Position numbers and translations under genes: made by a program
The notes under the pieces: generated by a model
Database searches by the model: none
What the model saw: the letters and a program-made list of their open reading frames with translations, nothing else
Told to the model about the DNA's origin: nothing
Shown here: positions 45,373-56,596 of the stretch, in pieces
How positions within the stretch are numbered: the stretch's first letter is position 1
Layout: every line of letters starts with the position of its first letter
Assembly: GCA_015039465.1 (NCBI GenBank)
Contig: MU130570.1
Coordinates: 62,001 to 126,000 of the forward strand
Length of the DNA: 64,000 nucleotides
Origin: Phlegmacium glaucopus
Taxonomy: Eukaryota > Basidiomycota > Agaricomycetes > Agaricales > Cortinariaceae
Direction of reading: 5' to 3'

Positions 45373-45911
45373 TGTAATATCCTTTCCATTCCTATCATTA
45401 CTTCCATATATCCACACATCCATATATCCACACACCCATATCATACAGCATGCTAGATTACATACTTGTCCCAGTTGTGACTTATTCTGTATTTAGTTAG
45501 ACTCTAAATACATAGGTGTTATCTTTGAGGTTCATACCTTATAGGCCATATCTAGTGATGTTCAAGGGTTTCAAAACCCTTATGGGTATGAGGGTAAGGG
45601 TTATAACAGTCCAGAACTCTCAGTTGATGTGTTTGGTGAATCAACTGAGTTTGTAATACAGTACCTATAACAGTCCAGAACTCTGATGAGGTACATAAGT
45701 AAGGTATAGTCGGATAACAACGGGATAACACAGTACATACCTCAGTTGATGTGTTCGGTGAATCAACTGAGGGAAAGAAAGAAATAACAGGAAAAAAAGA
45801 AACTATATACTCAGGCACCCTACTCACTATAGCTGGGTATCCATTGGTATCAGTGGAAGTAGCACTTGACCAGCACATGCTAACACCACATGACAAGCAC
45901 ATATCACAACA
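45373..45911 (-). mobile_element. 3' LTR of the Copia element
   Basis: On the minus strand it starts TGTTGTGATATGTGC directly after a purine tract (AAGGGGGAG at 45912-45920) that would prime plus-strand synthesis. It ends ...GGATATTACA at 45373 next to NB-ARC coding sequence. About 539 bp. The matching 5' LTR is absent at the other end, so a target duplication cannot be tested. Confidence 0.7.
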
Positions 45912-45920
45912 CTCCCCCTT

Positions 45921-48900
45921 GCTCGGGATGTGTGGTATCTTTGTATAGTCGTAACAAAGAACATGCTTGTTGATGAGCGACACATCCAAGTCCCTTTGTG
46001 AATAAGTCTGCAAGATTGTTGGCGGAGGGAACATGAAGCACTGAGATATTTCTGTTTTTGATGCACTCGCGGATGAAATGATGTCTGATGTCGATATGTT
46101 TGACTCATGAATTATGTTTAGTGTTCTTGGTCAATGCAACCACTCCTGAGTTATTGTTGTAAAGTATTCCCGGTTTCTCTTGAGGATACCCTACCTCCTC
46201 CATTTCCGAGTACATCCACAAGATTTGTTTGGCAGCACGTGAAACTGCCATATATTTTGCCTCTGTCATCAAAAGTGCAACCGTCGGTTGATATTGAGCA
46301 CTCCAAGCTGTCGGACCACCTGCTTGAATGAAGACATACCCCGCACACGATCTTCACGAATCAATGTCTCCCCCATAATCAGCATCTACCCACCCAATCG
46401 GCTTCAGATCCTTAAAGCAATCACCACTGTAGGTTATCTTGTAATGTAGTGTCGCTTTGATGTATTGTAACACGTGCATTAACGCTTGCCAATGAGTAAT
46501 TCCGGGATTGGATGCATATTTGCTGAGAGTTGAGACAGCATATGATAAATCGGGTCGAGTACCTATCTGTGCGTACATGACAGAACTGAGAGCTTCCCGG
46601 TACGTAGTGCTTGAAAGTCCGGTTAATTAACCGGAAAATAACCAAGACTGGACCGGACCTAACCGCAAAAAGACCGGACCGCAGTTAGTGGTTAGTTGAT
46701 TCTGAAAATGAAATAACCGGTTATAAACGACCCTATTATACCCCTTCAAAACGCACCCAAAAACGTGAGAAACACTAAAAATTTGACTGAGTTATGGTCA
46801 AATCTTTAAAATATTGGCCAAAAGTAGACTTTCAAGAATATTATCATAGATTTGTCAATTCTTCATCAAACCTAGCGTTCTTGGGCTCATTTTAAAGCTA
46901 CGATGCGTGGAAATAATGTTTATTGAGAGAAATATGTACGGATTTGCCCCGGTTATAACCGGTTTTTCATTTTTTCGGTCCTAACTGGTTAGTAACTGCA
47001 ACTAACCGGTTTTGGTCGGTTATTTTCGGTCCGGTTAGGTTATTTTAGGTTTAGGAACGAAGCCTAACCGGTCTCAGTCTCGGTTAGAGCCCCTGGGCAC
47101 CAAATAACCGGACCTAACCGGACTTTCAAGCACTACCGGTACGGTTTGTCTGCCATGGCCTTACAATCTTCCTGAGATTTAGGGCTTTGGTCCTTGGAGA
47201 GGGTAATACCAAGTGGTAAGGGTGTTGATTTGGTGTTACAGTCTGACATCCTGAAACATTTCAAGACTTGTTTGAGGTAGGCACATTGGGATATCAATAT
47301 TGTTCCAGCATCTCTGTCACGTTCAACGTGAATCCCAAGGATCATATTAGCTTCTCCTAAGTCCTTCACTTCGTAATGCCAGCCCAACTCGTCCTTTGCC
47401 CTCTCTGCCTCCTCACAAGACGAAGAAATACCTGTTGTGTTGTCCGTGTATGTGCTTGTGATAGTGATATTCCCATCTGCATGTTGTGAGCAAACCGAGG
47501 GATCTGCTTTTGAGCGGTAGTAGCCCAATTCCGACATTTTGGCATCCAGTGTCTCCCACCAGTTATATGCACCATCCATTGTCCCATATAGAGTTCTATT
47601 TAATTTCCCTATCTTCCCCTGTACCTTTGCTCCTTCTGGTAGTTCAATATAGATGTCTGCTTGTGGTTTCGAGTTTAGGTACGTGGCAACGTAATCCACT
47701 TGCCATGTTTCCATGTCGTTAGCGGCAGCGATAGCAAGATTCATTTGTAGTGATTCATAGCAAACAACCGAAGCATAAGTCTCAAAGAAATCCACACCTG
47801 GTATCTGGGTGAAACCCTTTGCTACAAGACATGCCTTGTGACCAGTAAGGTTACTGTCTGAGTCATACTTGTTTGCGAAAGTCCAGCGTGTTCCGATGGT
47901 ACAAACATATGGAGGTGGGTCAATTTCTTCCCAAACTTTCCTATCCCGCATTACTTTCAACTCCTTTTCTATAGGGCCTGACCATATATCTGGGCATGTC
48001 ATGGCTTCTGAGTATGAATTTGGTAATGAGAAATTCTTGGGGTCGGGAAGTGATGAAGTTGTGGTGGTCACCAGGGATTCAATGTATGCGCTCTGTACAC
48101 CAGCTGCGTCGTTGGTCGCCCATTCCTTTCCCAATCCGGCTGCTTCCTCAATATCCCTTTCTGAGGCTTCAGACCTTATTAAAGCCTTGGAAGGGTGTTT
48201 TGCACAAGTTGATTGTTGAATAGTCTGATGGATAGGTTGAGCAACCGGTGGTGTGAGAGTAGGTCCAGTATTTATATGGGTAGGGACAAGACCAGTATGC
48301 GGGATGTGTTGAGTATCATTGGTAGGTTGAAGAACAACATGATCAATATCAATCTCCCCCTCATTCAAAACTGGTTGAGCGCTTAACGTGTGATGGCCAA
48401 TCCCTTCCTCAAATATGACATCTCGGGAACGATACATTTTCCCTGTCGACTTGTCGAAAAGGCGATAGGCATCACGGCCAAAATAGCCGATCAAAATACA
48501 CTTCAGGGATTGCGGTGCTAACTTACCCCCATCTGTCTCTGTGGGGATCTTTGCATAGGTGACACATCCAAAAGGTCATAGGTGAGAGACATCAGGTTTC
48601 AGTCCTCGCCAGTCCTCAAATGGGGTGGTGTCAGGACATCGAGTTGTGGGAATAAAGTCTTTCAAATATAAGACCGTGGATTCAACTTCACACCACATAG
48701 ATGCCAGTAAGCCACTATCATGTAATAACACCCAGACACATTCAATGACTGTTTGATTAGTGCGTTTGACAACGCCATTGGATTGGGATGAGTAAGCAGT
48801 TGTTGTTTCGTGGACGATTCCAAACTCCTTACAGTAGGTTTCCCAGAGTTCATTGCAAAACTCCCCTCCACCGTCCGTTCTGATGCATTGCAGTTTCTTC

Positions 48901-50815
48901 CCAGTTTGTCTTTCGGCCATCACATGGTAGGACCTAAAGGCCTCGAGAGTGGTCTCGGCGTTCTTCTCAGCGAGGTAGTATCCCTCGGTGTGTGTACTCT
49001 TCCCATCAACTGCCTGCATCATATACTGTTTTCCCCCATTAGATCGGGTCCATGCTGGTCCCCACAGGTCGATGTATACTCTCTCTAGGATGTCAGTCTC
49101 TCAAGTTGGGTTGTCGTCAAATGGTCGGTGGGTATGTTTTCCCATTATGCAGTCTTTGCATAGACCCTGACCCTTTTTGTAGGTAGTCACATCCATCCCC
49201 TTAACCACCTGTTCATGTCCCATGCATTCAATTACAGAATATCCAACATGGCCAAGTCTTTGGTGCCAAGTATCAATATCTGCTGGTTTATTGTGAGATC
49301 GAGTAGCAAAGACAAGGACTCTAGCATGCGCGTCTTTGGCGGCTACCGTAGAGGACAGGGATTTGTTTTGATGCTTTTGGTGTAGAGGTCCGGTCAGTGG
49401 GTAAATTTCTACCTCATACATAGTCCCTTCTGAACCAGCAACTATACTGGATAGGAATGGATTCCCCTCACGGTTCAAACATGTCATCCCCCCTCCCCCA
49501 AAAACCAAATAGCACCCAGCTTTATTGAGTCTCCTGATGGAGATCAAGTTGTGGTTAAGATTGGGTGTGTGCATCGCATTCTCAAAAACCAGGGATATGA
49601 TTCGACCGTCAAAAATGACTTGTTTCTCGACTCGTCCAGTCCCGTGTATTTTAAATTTACCTCCCCTGGCAGCTGTATCGCCATCTTTATCATGGAAAGA
49701 TTTATATGTGATGAAATCTGATTTGTTGATGAAGCAGTGGTCGCTACAGGCTGAGTCGGCAAAAGTAACTACTTGCCGCTGAGGGATATCCATTTGGGGA
49801 GGGTTGGTGTCAGTTACAAGAGTGTAGAACTTGCCATCTCTGCTGGAAGACCCAGTTGTACTATCGGTCATCGCGATATTCACAGTAGACTTGGATTCTG
49901 ATTTGGATTTTTGGGTATTCAAGTTCGACGCCATACCCTTCTTCTTCCACCAATCAGGATACTGACCCTCCATCCCTCCTCCAGGTTTGAAGCACCTATC
50001 AATAGTATGTCCAGTGCGTCCACACACAGGGTTTGCACAGATTAATTGCGATCTCTGGCTCTGAGCAGTCGCTAAGGCTTTGATTACCGTGGGTGTATTA
50101 TGGGACGGGCGATCACAGGCTAACATTGAGTCGTGTGCCATGATCTGTGCGATCACCTCTGTTGAGGTAGTGTAAGCGCCCAGGGTCGAAATGAAAATCA
50201 TCCACTCCTTTGGCATTGACGCTAATATGACCATTCAAAACTCTGTGTCATCCATTCTCCCCCCTTGGTCATTATATTTCTTCCATGCCTTTTGGAGTAC
50301 ACAGAAATGAGCATCAAGGTCACTTCCTTTGGTATGGTGAATGGATCGAAGTAAATTACCAGCCGTCAGCCTTCCAATATTGGTGACTTTGTCTTGAATA
50401 TCAGTAAGCAATCTCCAGCTTACAGCTGCTGTGCCTTCAAGGTTTACTCCGTGGCCAATAGGATTTTTAACATTTAAAGTGATTAGTCCTTGTGCATATG
50501 CATTACATTGTTCCCATTCATCCTGACTAGGTTTCCTTGATCCCCAGTAGACCATTGGTGTAGCGGGTAGAGGTGTATCACTAGGGTTGGTACTGGGTGA
50601 AGGTGTAGCTGGTCTTGGGATGGTTCCATCAAGGTATCCCATTACTCCTCGAGATTTTGCTGCAGAGATAATTGACTCCTTCCATTCAGTCTGTGACGTA
50701 GTTGATAAAAGCGGCGACCAGTTCAGTTTCACTGTTGTTGAGGTTAAGTTTGATGGTTTTGTCTTTGTTTTCCAATTTAGGAGTGTTGAATTGAGGGGGG
50801 ATTCCTCATCTTCAA
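45921..50815 (-). pseudogene. Ty1/Copia retrotransposon gag-pol, decayed
   Basis: Minus strand, in order: gag (KESIISAAKSRGVMGYLDGT, 50.7 kb), zinc knuckle-like CANPVCGRTGHTIDRC, protease (FADSACSDHCF), GAG-pre-integrase (TWHQRLGHVGYSVIE; CKDCIMGKHT), integrase (TDGGGEFCNELWE; AYSSQSNGVVKRTNQ), reverse transcriptase (47133-48494, WQVDYVATYLNSKPQADIYI; STYTDNTTG in place of the usual YVDD-type loop) and RNase H (TRPDLSYAVSTLSKY; KHIDIRHHFI). In-frame TGA stops lie at about 50234, 49101 and 48576, each where CGA fits. A MITE sits in it at 46605. The 5' end is fused to Gypsy-2 sequence. Confidence 0.9.
46605..47135. mobile_element. hAT-like MITE, copy 1, inside Copia RNase H/RT
   Basis: 531 bp with perfect inverted ends TAGTGCTTGAAAGTCCGG and the 8-bp duplication CCGGTACG on both sides (46597-46604 and 47136-47143). 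Many CCGGTTA/TAACCGG motifs lie inside. No ORF. The 8-bp duplication and the ends fit the hAT superfamily. Confidence 0.9.
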
Positions 50816-52404
50816 TTTCTTCTATTGTGGCTTTTGGAAGAGTTGGAGTTTCAAGGATTTGGGTGACTTGTTCTCTCTTTCTCCAGTCTGGGGGTTCCTT
50901 TGGTTGTAGGTCAAGGCGAGTTGGTGTTTTCCCATTGGAAGGTGCATTCGTCCAGTTTCCCAATCTACTTGAGGGTTATGGGCTTGGAACCAGGGGAGTC
51001 CAAATATAATGTCGGTGCTTGCAATCGTGACGATATGGAGTCGTTCCATCATCCAACTGTCGCCTTGTTGATATCTGATCCAGGTGTAATGCATGATTTT
51101 CCCATTTGAGTTTGGGGATCCATCTGCGTTTTGGGGGAGTATGGGTTTGTCAAGGGGGTATAAAAGTACTTGGTGTCATTTGGCGAAGCCGGCATTCATG
51201 AAGAGTCCTCCGACTCCGGTATCCAGAAGAATTCAGGCATCAACAATTTTGTTCTCTTTCTCAGTTTTGCACGTAATGGGAGTCTGTAAGATCATAGATT
51301 GTTTTCCCATTTTGGCTACTAATACAGAAGAAATCATCAGCGACACAGACATTGAAACTGTGTGCTTGCCTAAAAATCCTGATCCTTGACCACTTCATCT
51401 ATTAACTTCTCTTTTTCTTCAGTATCCATATCTTCGACTAGGTTGCGTATCATGGCTCGGGTGGTGGCGGCTGTTTTCTTAAATCCGTTGAATTTCTTGT
51501 AGCTGTTGTCGTTTGGTTTGACATAGTTTGAGTTTGTGTTCAGGGCGCTGTTTTGTTTGGAACGGCATTCACGGGCGAAGTGTCCTATTTTGTGGCAGTG
51601 GAAGCATCTTCGTTCTTTCATGTGTTGTTCACGTTCTTCTATAGTGAGGCGGTTGATCTTGGTTGTGTTGATATCCATAGTGTTGGGATAATGATGATGA
51701 TTAACATAGCGTGGCGCAGGGTAAGTCTTTTTGACTTGTGGGGTACTTCCAGTTTTTTGCTGAGTTATTTCCTTGCATTGTTTGTACTGAAGGTCAAATC
51801 AAGAGGCTTTAGTGTACCAATCCTTGATGGCTGTGGGGACGTTCTCGAGTCTGTAAATTTTCTGGAGGAGAGAGGTGTGAACTCCTTCTGAAAAATAATT
51901 GATGAGAGTTTTGTTGTCTTTGATCTTGGATTGTCCTGCGAGGATTCTGAACTGTGCAATGTAATCGTCTACTGGATTGGCGTAGTTGGCTTCTGGCTTC
52001 TCCTTCGGTGTCGGTGGCTGAGAATGATTCCTTGAGTTTTTTGATGAAGTTGACATATTTCCCAAAGTCTGGGGGAGTGGTAGCGAGACATTTGTTGAGA
52101 AAGGATTCTTTCCAGGTTTTAGCGGTTCTGCCAGTGAGGAATGAGAGGACAAATATGATTTGTTTGCCGTCAGAGTTATAGATACTGTCATTGAGAGAGA
52201 GGTACACTCGACAGTCCTGAAGGAAGGACAGGAGTCCGTCTCAATCTCCATGGTATGGCTGTGGGGGGTTGATGTGTACTTCTTTAGACATGTTGTTGTT
52301 GTCTTCGTTATCACTTGTGATGTCCCAATCGTGTTTCGGTTTCTGAACAGGGGTCTCGGGTCCAAAGAAAGTGGGTGGTAGTGGAATGGGTGGTTGGAAT
52401 GGGG
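50816..52404 (-). pseudogene. Gypsy-2 gag and protease remnant
   Basis: The minus strand starts near 52404 with proline-rich sequence and MSKEVHINPPQPYHGD. It then has CRVYLSLNDSIYNSDGKQII, FVLSFLTGRTAKTWKESFLN (gag), NPVDDYIAQFRILAGQSKIK, the CCHC knuckle CFHCHKIGHFARECR (51600) and the protease end DIIFGLPWFQAHNPQVDWET (51000). Several frame changes. The reading then runs without a stop into Copia gag near 50.8 kb. No RT follows. It is distinct from Gypsy-1, whose knuckle is CLFCGKPSHIVPDC. Confidence 0.75.
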
Positions 52405-52784
52405 AGGTCTTTACAGTGCCCCACGGTTTCGGCTCGGAATCCGAATGGAATCCGAGTGGATTCCAAGCATTCCGAGGAGCAAACTCGGACTCCGAGCGGA
52501 ATATTTTCTGGCAGGTAACCCCCTCAATTTTGTGAGTTTGGTCGGAATGTATTCCACTCGGAATCCACTCGGAGTCCAAGTGGATTCCAAGTAAATTACT
52601 CGGAATCTGCTCAGACTCCGAGTCCGAATTGAGAATTCCAACTTGGATTCCAAGTGGAATCCATTAGGAATCCACTCAGAATCCACTCAGAATCCCAAGG
52701 ATTCCAAGTGTTTCCAATTGCCAACTTCCTAATCAAGTAATTAATCACCTGACTTGTAGCATATGACAAATAAAAGAATACCAG

Positions 52785-52872
52785 TAAGGAGGATTGAACC
52801 AAAGACCTGGAGAAAGGTCATGTGACATAATTCCCACACTGCATCAGTGATCTACCAACTGCACCATCATTG
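52785..52872 (-). repeat. tRNA-like segment in the left foldback arm
   Basis: On the minus strand this has GATGGTGCAGTTGGTAGATC (A box-like) and GGTTCAATCC (B box-like), 45-60 bases apart, as in Pol III promoters. Acceptor and T stems do not pair well, so it is not a tRNA gene. A mirrored copy is in the right arm. Confidence 0.5.
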
Positions 52873-53015
52873 CTTGTATATATATAAAAACTAATGGTTA
52901 TATATACCCTTCCCACCTGACTAAATAATATATTCTGGCACTTGCTGAGGGGCTACTACCATGTATTATATACCAAAATGTTCATAAAAATGAGGGGAAT
53001 CCATTGGTAATAAGC

Positions 53016-53595
53016 TGTTAAGTTCGAGAACTCTGTTCCGGAGTTTCGGACGGAGTAACGGATGGAATCACGGAACGGAGTCACGGAAAGGATAGGACTT
53101 AGCCTCAGCTTATGTGCTGTGCTACCCAGAACCTTCGTGTCCTAGATTTCGGAGTAAGACGGAGCGGAGCGGAACCGGAAGTTGCAAAGAACTTAGAGGA
53201 AGACCAAGAGTGGGAAACTAAGTCGATATTCGAACTGAGGAAAACATACAAGTTTCGAGTACTTAAATATAAAAGGAATAGCATCCGAAATATAAAATAT
53301 AAATATAAATGCTGCGTTCTGCTCCCGGAAGGTCCTGCATTCTTGGGGTGAATAATCCATAGCTGGTGTGCTGACTGATGGTGGGAAAGTGATGACAAAG
53401 AAATAGTGGTTGTGACGAAGATGTGGAAATGAGTTTGGAGTAACGTCGGAAGAGCCGGAATGATACGGAGAAGTCTCGGAGTTGGACATAGAAGGAGTAA
53501 ATCCGGAGGCAAGGGAAAGTACTGGAACGGAGTACGGACTACCGGAGACAACTCCGACGGAGTCGGACCGGAGTAACGTATGACGGAATGTAACA
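53016..53595. mobile_element. Solo LTR, Gypsy-1 family (copy 2)
   Basis: 580 bp, TGTTAAGTTCGAGAAC to GACGGAATGTAACA, with the 5-bp duplication TAAGC (53011-53015 and 53596-53600). Nearly identical to 31324-31903. Removing it restores the foldback arm (GTAATAAGCTCGCGATG). Confidence 0.9.
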
Positions 53596-54132
53596 TAAGC
53601 TCGCGATGTGATACGCACTTTTATATGCAGTTATATGCGAAATACTGCAGAATATACTGTAAAATAATGCGCTCTATGCTTATAAATGAGCCAAACATGA
53701 CGCACCATATACCGATAGAATCGTGCTAATAACAGCTTTCAGAATATATATAAATCACGTGCATGCGCCATGTCTGGTGCGTGTTTTTACACATTTTACA
53801 TGTTTTAATATTGAAAAAGGGCTTATATTCCCACGCTCATAGTATGGTTAGATTTCCTAGCAGTGTAGCTTTCTATCGGTATAAGGTGCGTCATGTTAGG
53901 CTTATTTATAAGCATAGAGCGCATTATTTACAGTATATTCTGCAGTATTTCGCATATAACTGCATATCAAAGTGCGTATCACATCACGAGCTTATTACCA
54001 ATGGATTCCCCTCATTTTTATGAACATTTTGGTATATAATACATGGTAGTAGCCCCTCAGCAAGTGCCAGAATATATTATTTAGTCAGGTGGGAAGGGTA
54101 TATATAACCATTAGTTTTTATATATATACAAG

Positions 54133-54220
54133 CAATGATGGTGCAGTTGGTAGATCACTGATGCAGTGTGGGAATTATGTCACATGACCTTTCTCCAGGT
54201 CTTTGGTTCAATCCTCCTTA
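54133..54220 (+). repeat. tRNA-like segment in the right foldback arm
   Basis: TGGTGCAGTTGGTAGATCA at about 54139 and GGTTCAATCC at 54205-54214 match Pol III A and B box consensus. The cloverleaf stems are poor. It may be a relic of a tRNA-derived SINE taken into the element, or an internal promoter. Confidence 0.5.
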
Positions 54221-56050
54221 CTGGTATTCTTTTATTTGTCATATGCTACAAGTCAGGTGATTAATTACTTGATTAGGAAGTTGGCAATTGGAATCCACTC
54301 AGAGTCCACTCAGACTCCATTTGGAATCCACTTGGAATCCACTAAGAGTCCACTCGGACTCTATTTGGAATCCACTCAGACTCTACTTGGACTCCACTCG
54401 GACTCTGCTCGGAATCTACTTAGTGACTTGGACTCCACTGGGAATCCAGTCGGAATGCTCGGACTCCACTCGGAAGCGTGGGGCACTGTAAAGTACTGAG
54501 GAGTTCCTTATTGTGAACGTCGTAATTCAATTCCGCACTGGAGAAGGTACGAGAACGATACGCAACAGGATGGATTTCTCCATCGGAATCATGGATGGAA
54601 AGGATAGCTGCTAAAGCGTAATCAGATGCGTCAGTTTCAACAATGATAGGACAGTTAGGCTTCCAATGTGTCAACACTGGAGCTGTAACAAAAGCCTCCT
54701 TGAGAGTCTTAAATGCAAGGCGGCAACTGTCATCAAAAACCCACGGAATATTTTTCTGGGTGAGACGAGCCAACGGAACCACAATATCCGAGTAGTTGTG
54801 GATGAAACGCCTGTAGAAGTTAGCAAAACCGAGGAAGGACTGAACATCTTTGACTTTCCGAGGTTCCGGCCAGTCTTGAATGACTTGGACTTTCACCGGA
54901 TCCATAGAAAGGCCATCAGGACCGATCATGTGACCCAGGTACTCGACGGAATCAGTGTGGAAAACACATTTCTTACCATTGGCGAAGAGATTATTATCTC
55001 GAAGCCATTGGAGGACTTTGGAGACATGTTTGATGTGATCTTTTTTGTTGATGGAGAAAATGAGGATGTCGTCCAGATAGATGATTACGAACACATCTAA
55101 AGGTCAGCAAAAATGGTGTTGAGGAATCTTTGAAAATCACCAGGGGCATTGGTAAGTCTGAACAGCATGACGAGCCATTCGAAGGAGCCATAGCGGGTAC
55201 GAAAAGCAGTCTTCCACTCGTCTCCGGCAGCGATCTGGACGAGATGGTAGGCATGCTTTAAATCAATTTTAGTGAATATTCCGGATTTGCAGGGAGCATC
55301 AAGTAAGTCGGAAACAAGGGGTAAGGGATACTTGTCTTTCCAAGTGATGGCATTGAGTTTTCGGAAGTCGATGCAAAGCCAGAGTGACTCGTCCTTCTTC
55401 TTGATAAACAGGACAGGTGCTCCGAAAGGAGACTTAGAGGGGCGGATGAAACCCATGTTTAGGTGCTCGTCGATGAATTCTCGGAGCGTTCCTAACTTGG
55501 ATTTGGAAAGGGGATAAATTGGACCCAAAGGGGGCTTAGCGGACTCATTGATTTCGATTTTTAAGTCATACTTTCAATGATCCGCTAGAGTGTTAGCTTT
55601 GCCCTTGGAAAAGATGTCCGAAAATTTGTGATATATTTCCGGAACACTGTCCAGGTCGGAATTAGAAAGTGTGGCGGAGGCTGCGGCGGAACAACCAGCA
55701 GCCTTGACTGGATCGTGAATGGAAATGGAATAGCATTGGGATCCTTCGGAATGAATGGACCTCATGAAAGCTGCAGCAGACACTAAGGAGATTTTAGGAG
55801 CGGTCAATGGTTTGGGAACAAAAGGGATATCAGGAAGTGGTTCCGGAATAGTATCGGAAGGTTTTTCAACCTTCAAACTTGCGGAAACTGTATCGGACAT
55901 TGTAATGTCAGATACCAGAACAGGTGCCTTGGTGGAAACGGAAACGGAAATGGGAACTGGAAGGATAACTATACCGTCTCGGAAAGTTACACTGCTATTG
56001 ACCCAGTCAATCAACGGATTATGTTGGGTGAGCCAGTCAAGCCTGAGTAC

Positions 56051-56596
56051 CAGTAATTTACAGTCCCCCAGGGATTCTGAGGAGTCCGAGCGGATACGAG
56101 CAGATCCGAGCAAATTCTGAGTGGAGTCCGAGGAGTCCAAGCAGATTCCGAGCAGAGTCCGAGGAGTCCAGGCATATTCTGAGTGGATCCAAGCAAATAA
56201 GACACAAATTGGCTGGGAAAATACTTCTGTTAAGGTTTGGTTAAGGTTTTGTTAAGGTTTTGTTAGGGTTTTGTTGAGGTTTTTTTAAGGTTTTGTTAAG
56301 GTTTTTTGTTAAGGTTGTGTTAAGGTTTTTGTTAAGGTCAGGGAGGTATATAGTTTGTTAAGGTTTTGTTAAGGTTTTTTTAAGGTTTTGTTAGGGTTTT
56401 GATAAGGTTGGGGAGGTATATAGGTTCCAGTCTGAGCAAGTCCGAGTGAGTCCGAGCAGTCTGAGCGGAGTCCAAGCGAGTCCAAGCAGTCCAAGCAGAT
56501 TCCGAGCAAATTCTGCTTGGAATACACTCAAATACACTCAAAAAGTGCTTGGACTCGCTCGGACTCTGCTCGGATTCTGTCGGATTCCCTGGGGGA
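56051..56596. mobile_element. TIR element, copy B, inserted in Gypsy-1 protease
   Basis: The left end CAGTAATTTACAGTCCCCC is at 56051, the interior is nearly identical to copy A (GTTAAGGTTTT minisatellite 56228-56425), and the right side ends at GATTCCCTGGGGGA. The missing last bases (CTTTACACTC, reverse strand) are found at 57381, at the far end of an inverted segment. Flanks CCTGAGTAC (56042-56050) and, on the reverse strand at 57371-57380, CCCGAGTAC form a 9-bp duplication with one change. Insertion was between VLG and LDW of the protease. Confidence 0.8.

Larger units (their letters stand above)
52405..54498. mobile_element. Foldback element with about 0.7 kb inverted arms
   Basis: The ends are AGGTCTTTACAGTGCCCCACG-like: inner TIR CTTTACAGTGCCCCACG, perfect at both ends. 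The arms pair from the ends through CTCGGA(A/C)TCCACT repeats, a tRNA-like segment, TATATATACCCTTCCCACC and ATGCGCTCTATGCTTATAAA to about 53723 and 53868, leaving a loop of about 145 bp. The left arm is interrupted by a solo LTR at 53016. The TIR is related to that of the 0.6 kb elements at 30172 and 56051. The flanks (Gypsy-2 gag, Gypsy-1 RNase H) show no matching duplication. Confidence 0.8.

Noticed and set aside
54133..54220. Possible tRNA gene
   Set aside because: A and B boxes are good, but acceptor and T stems do not pair and no anticodon arm fits; kept only as a tRNA-like repeat.
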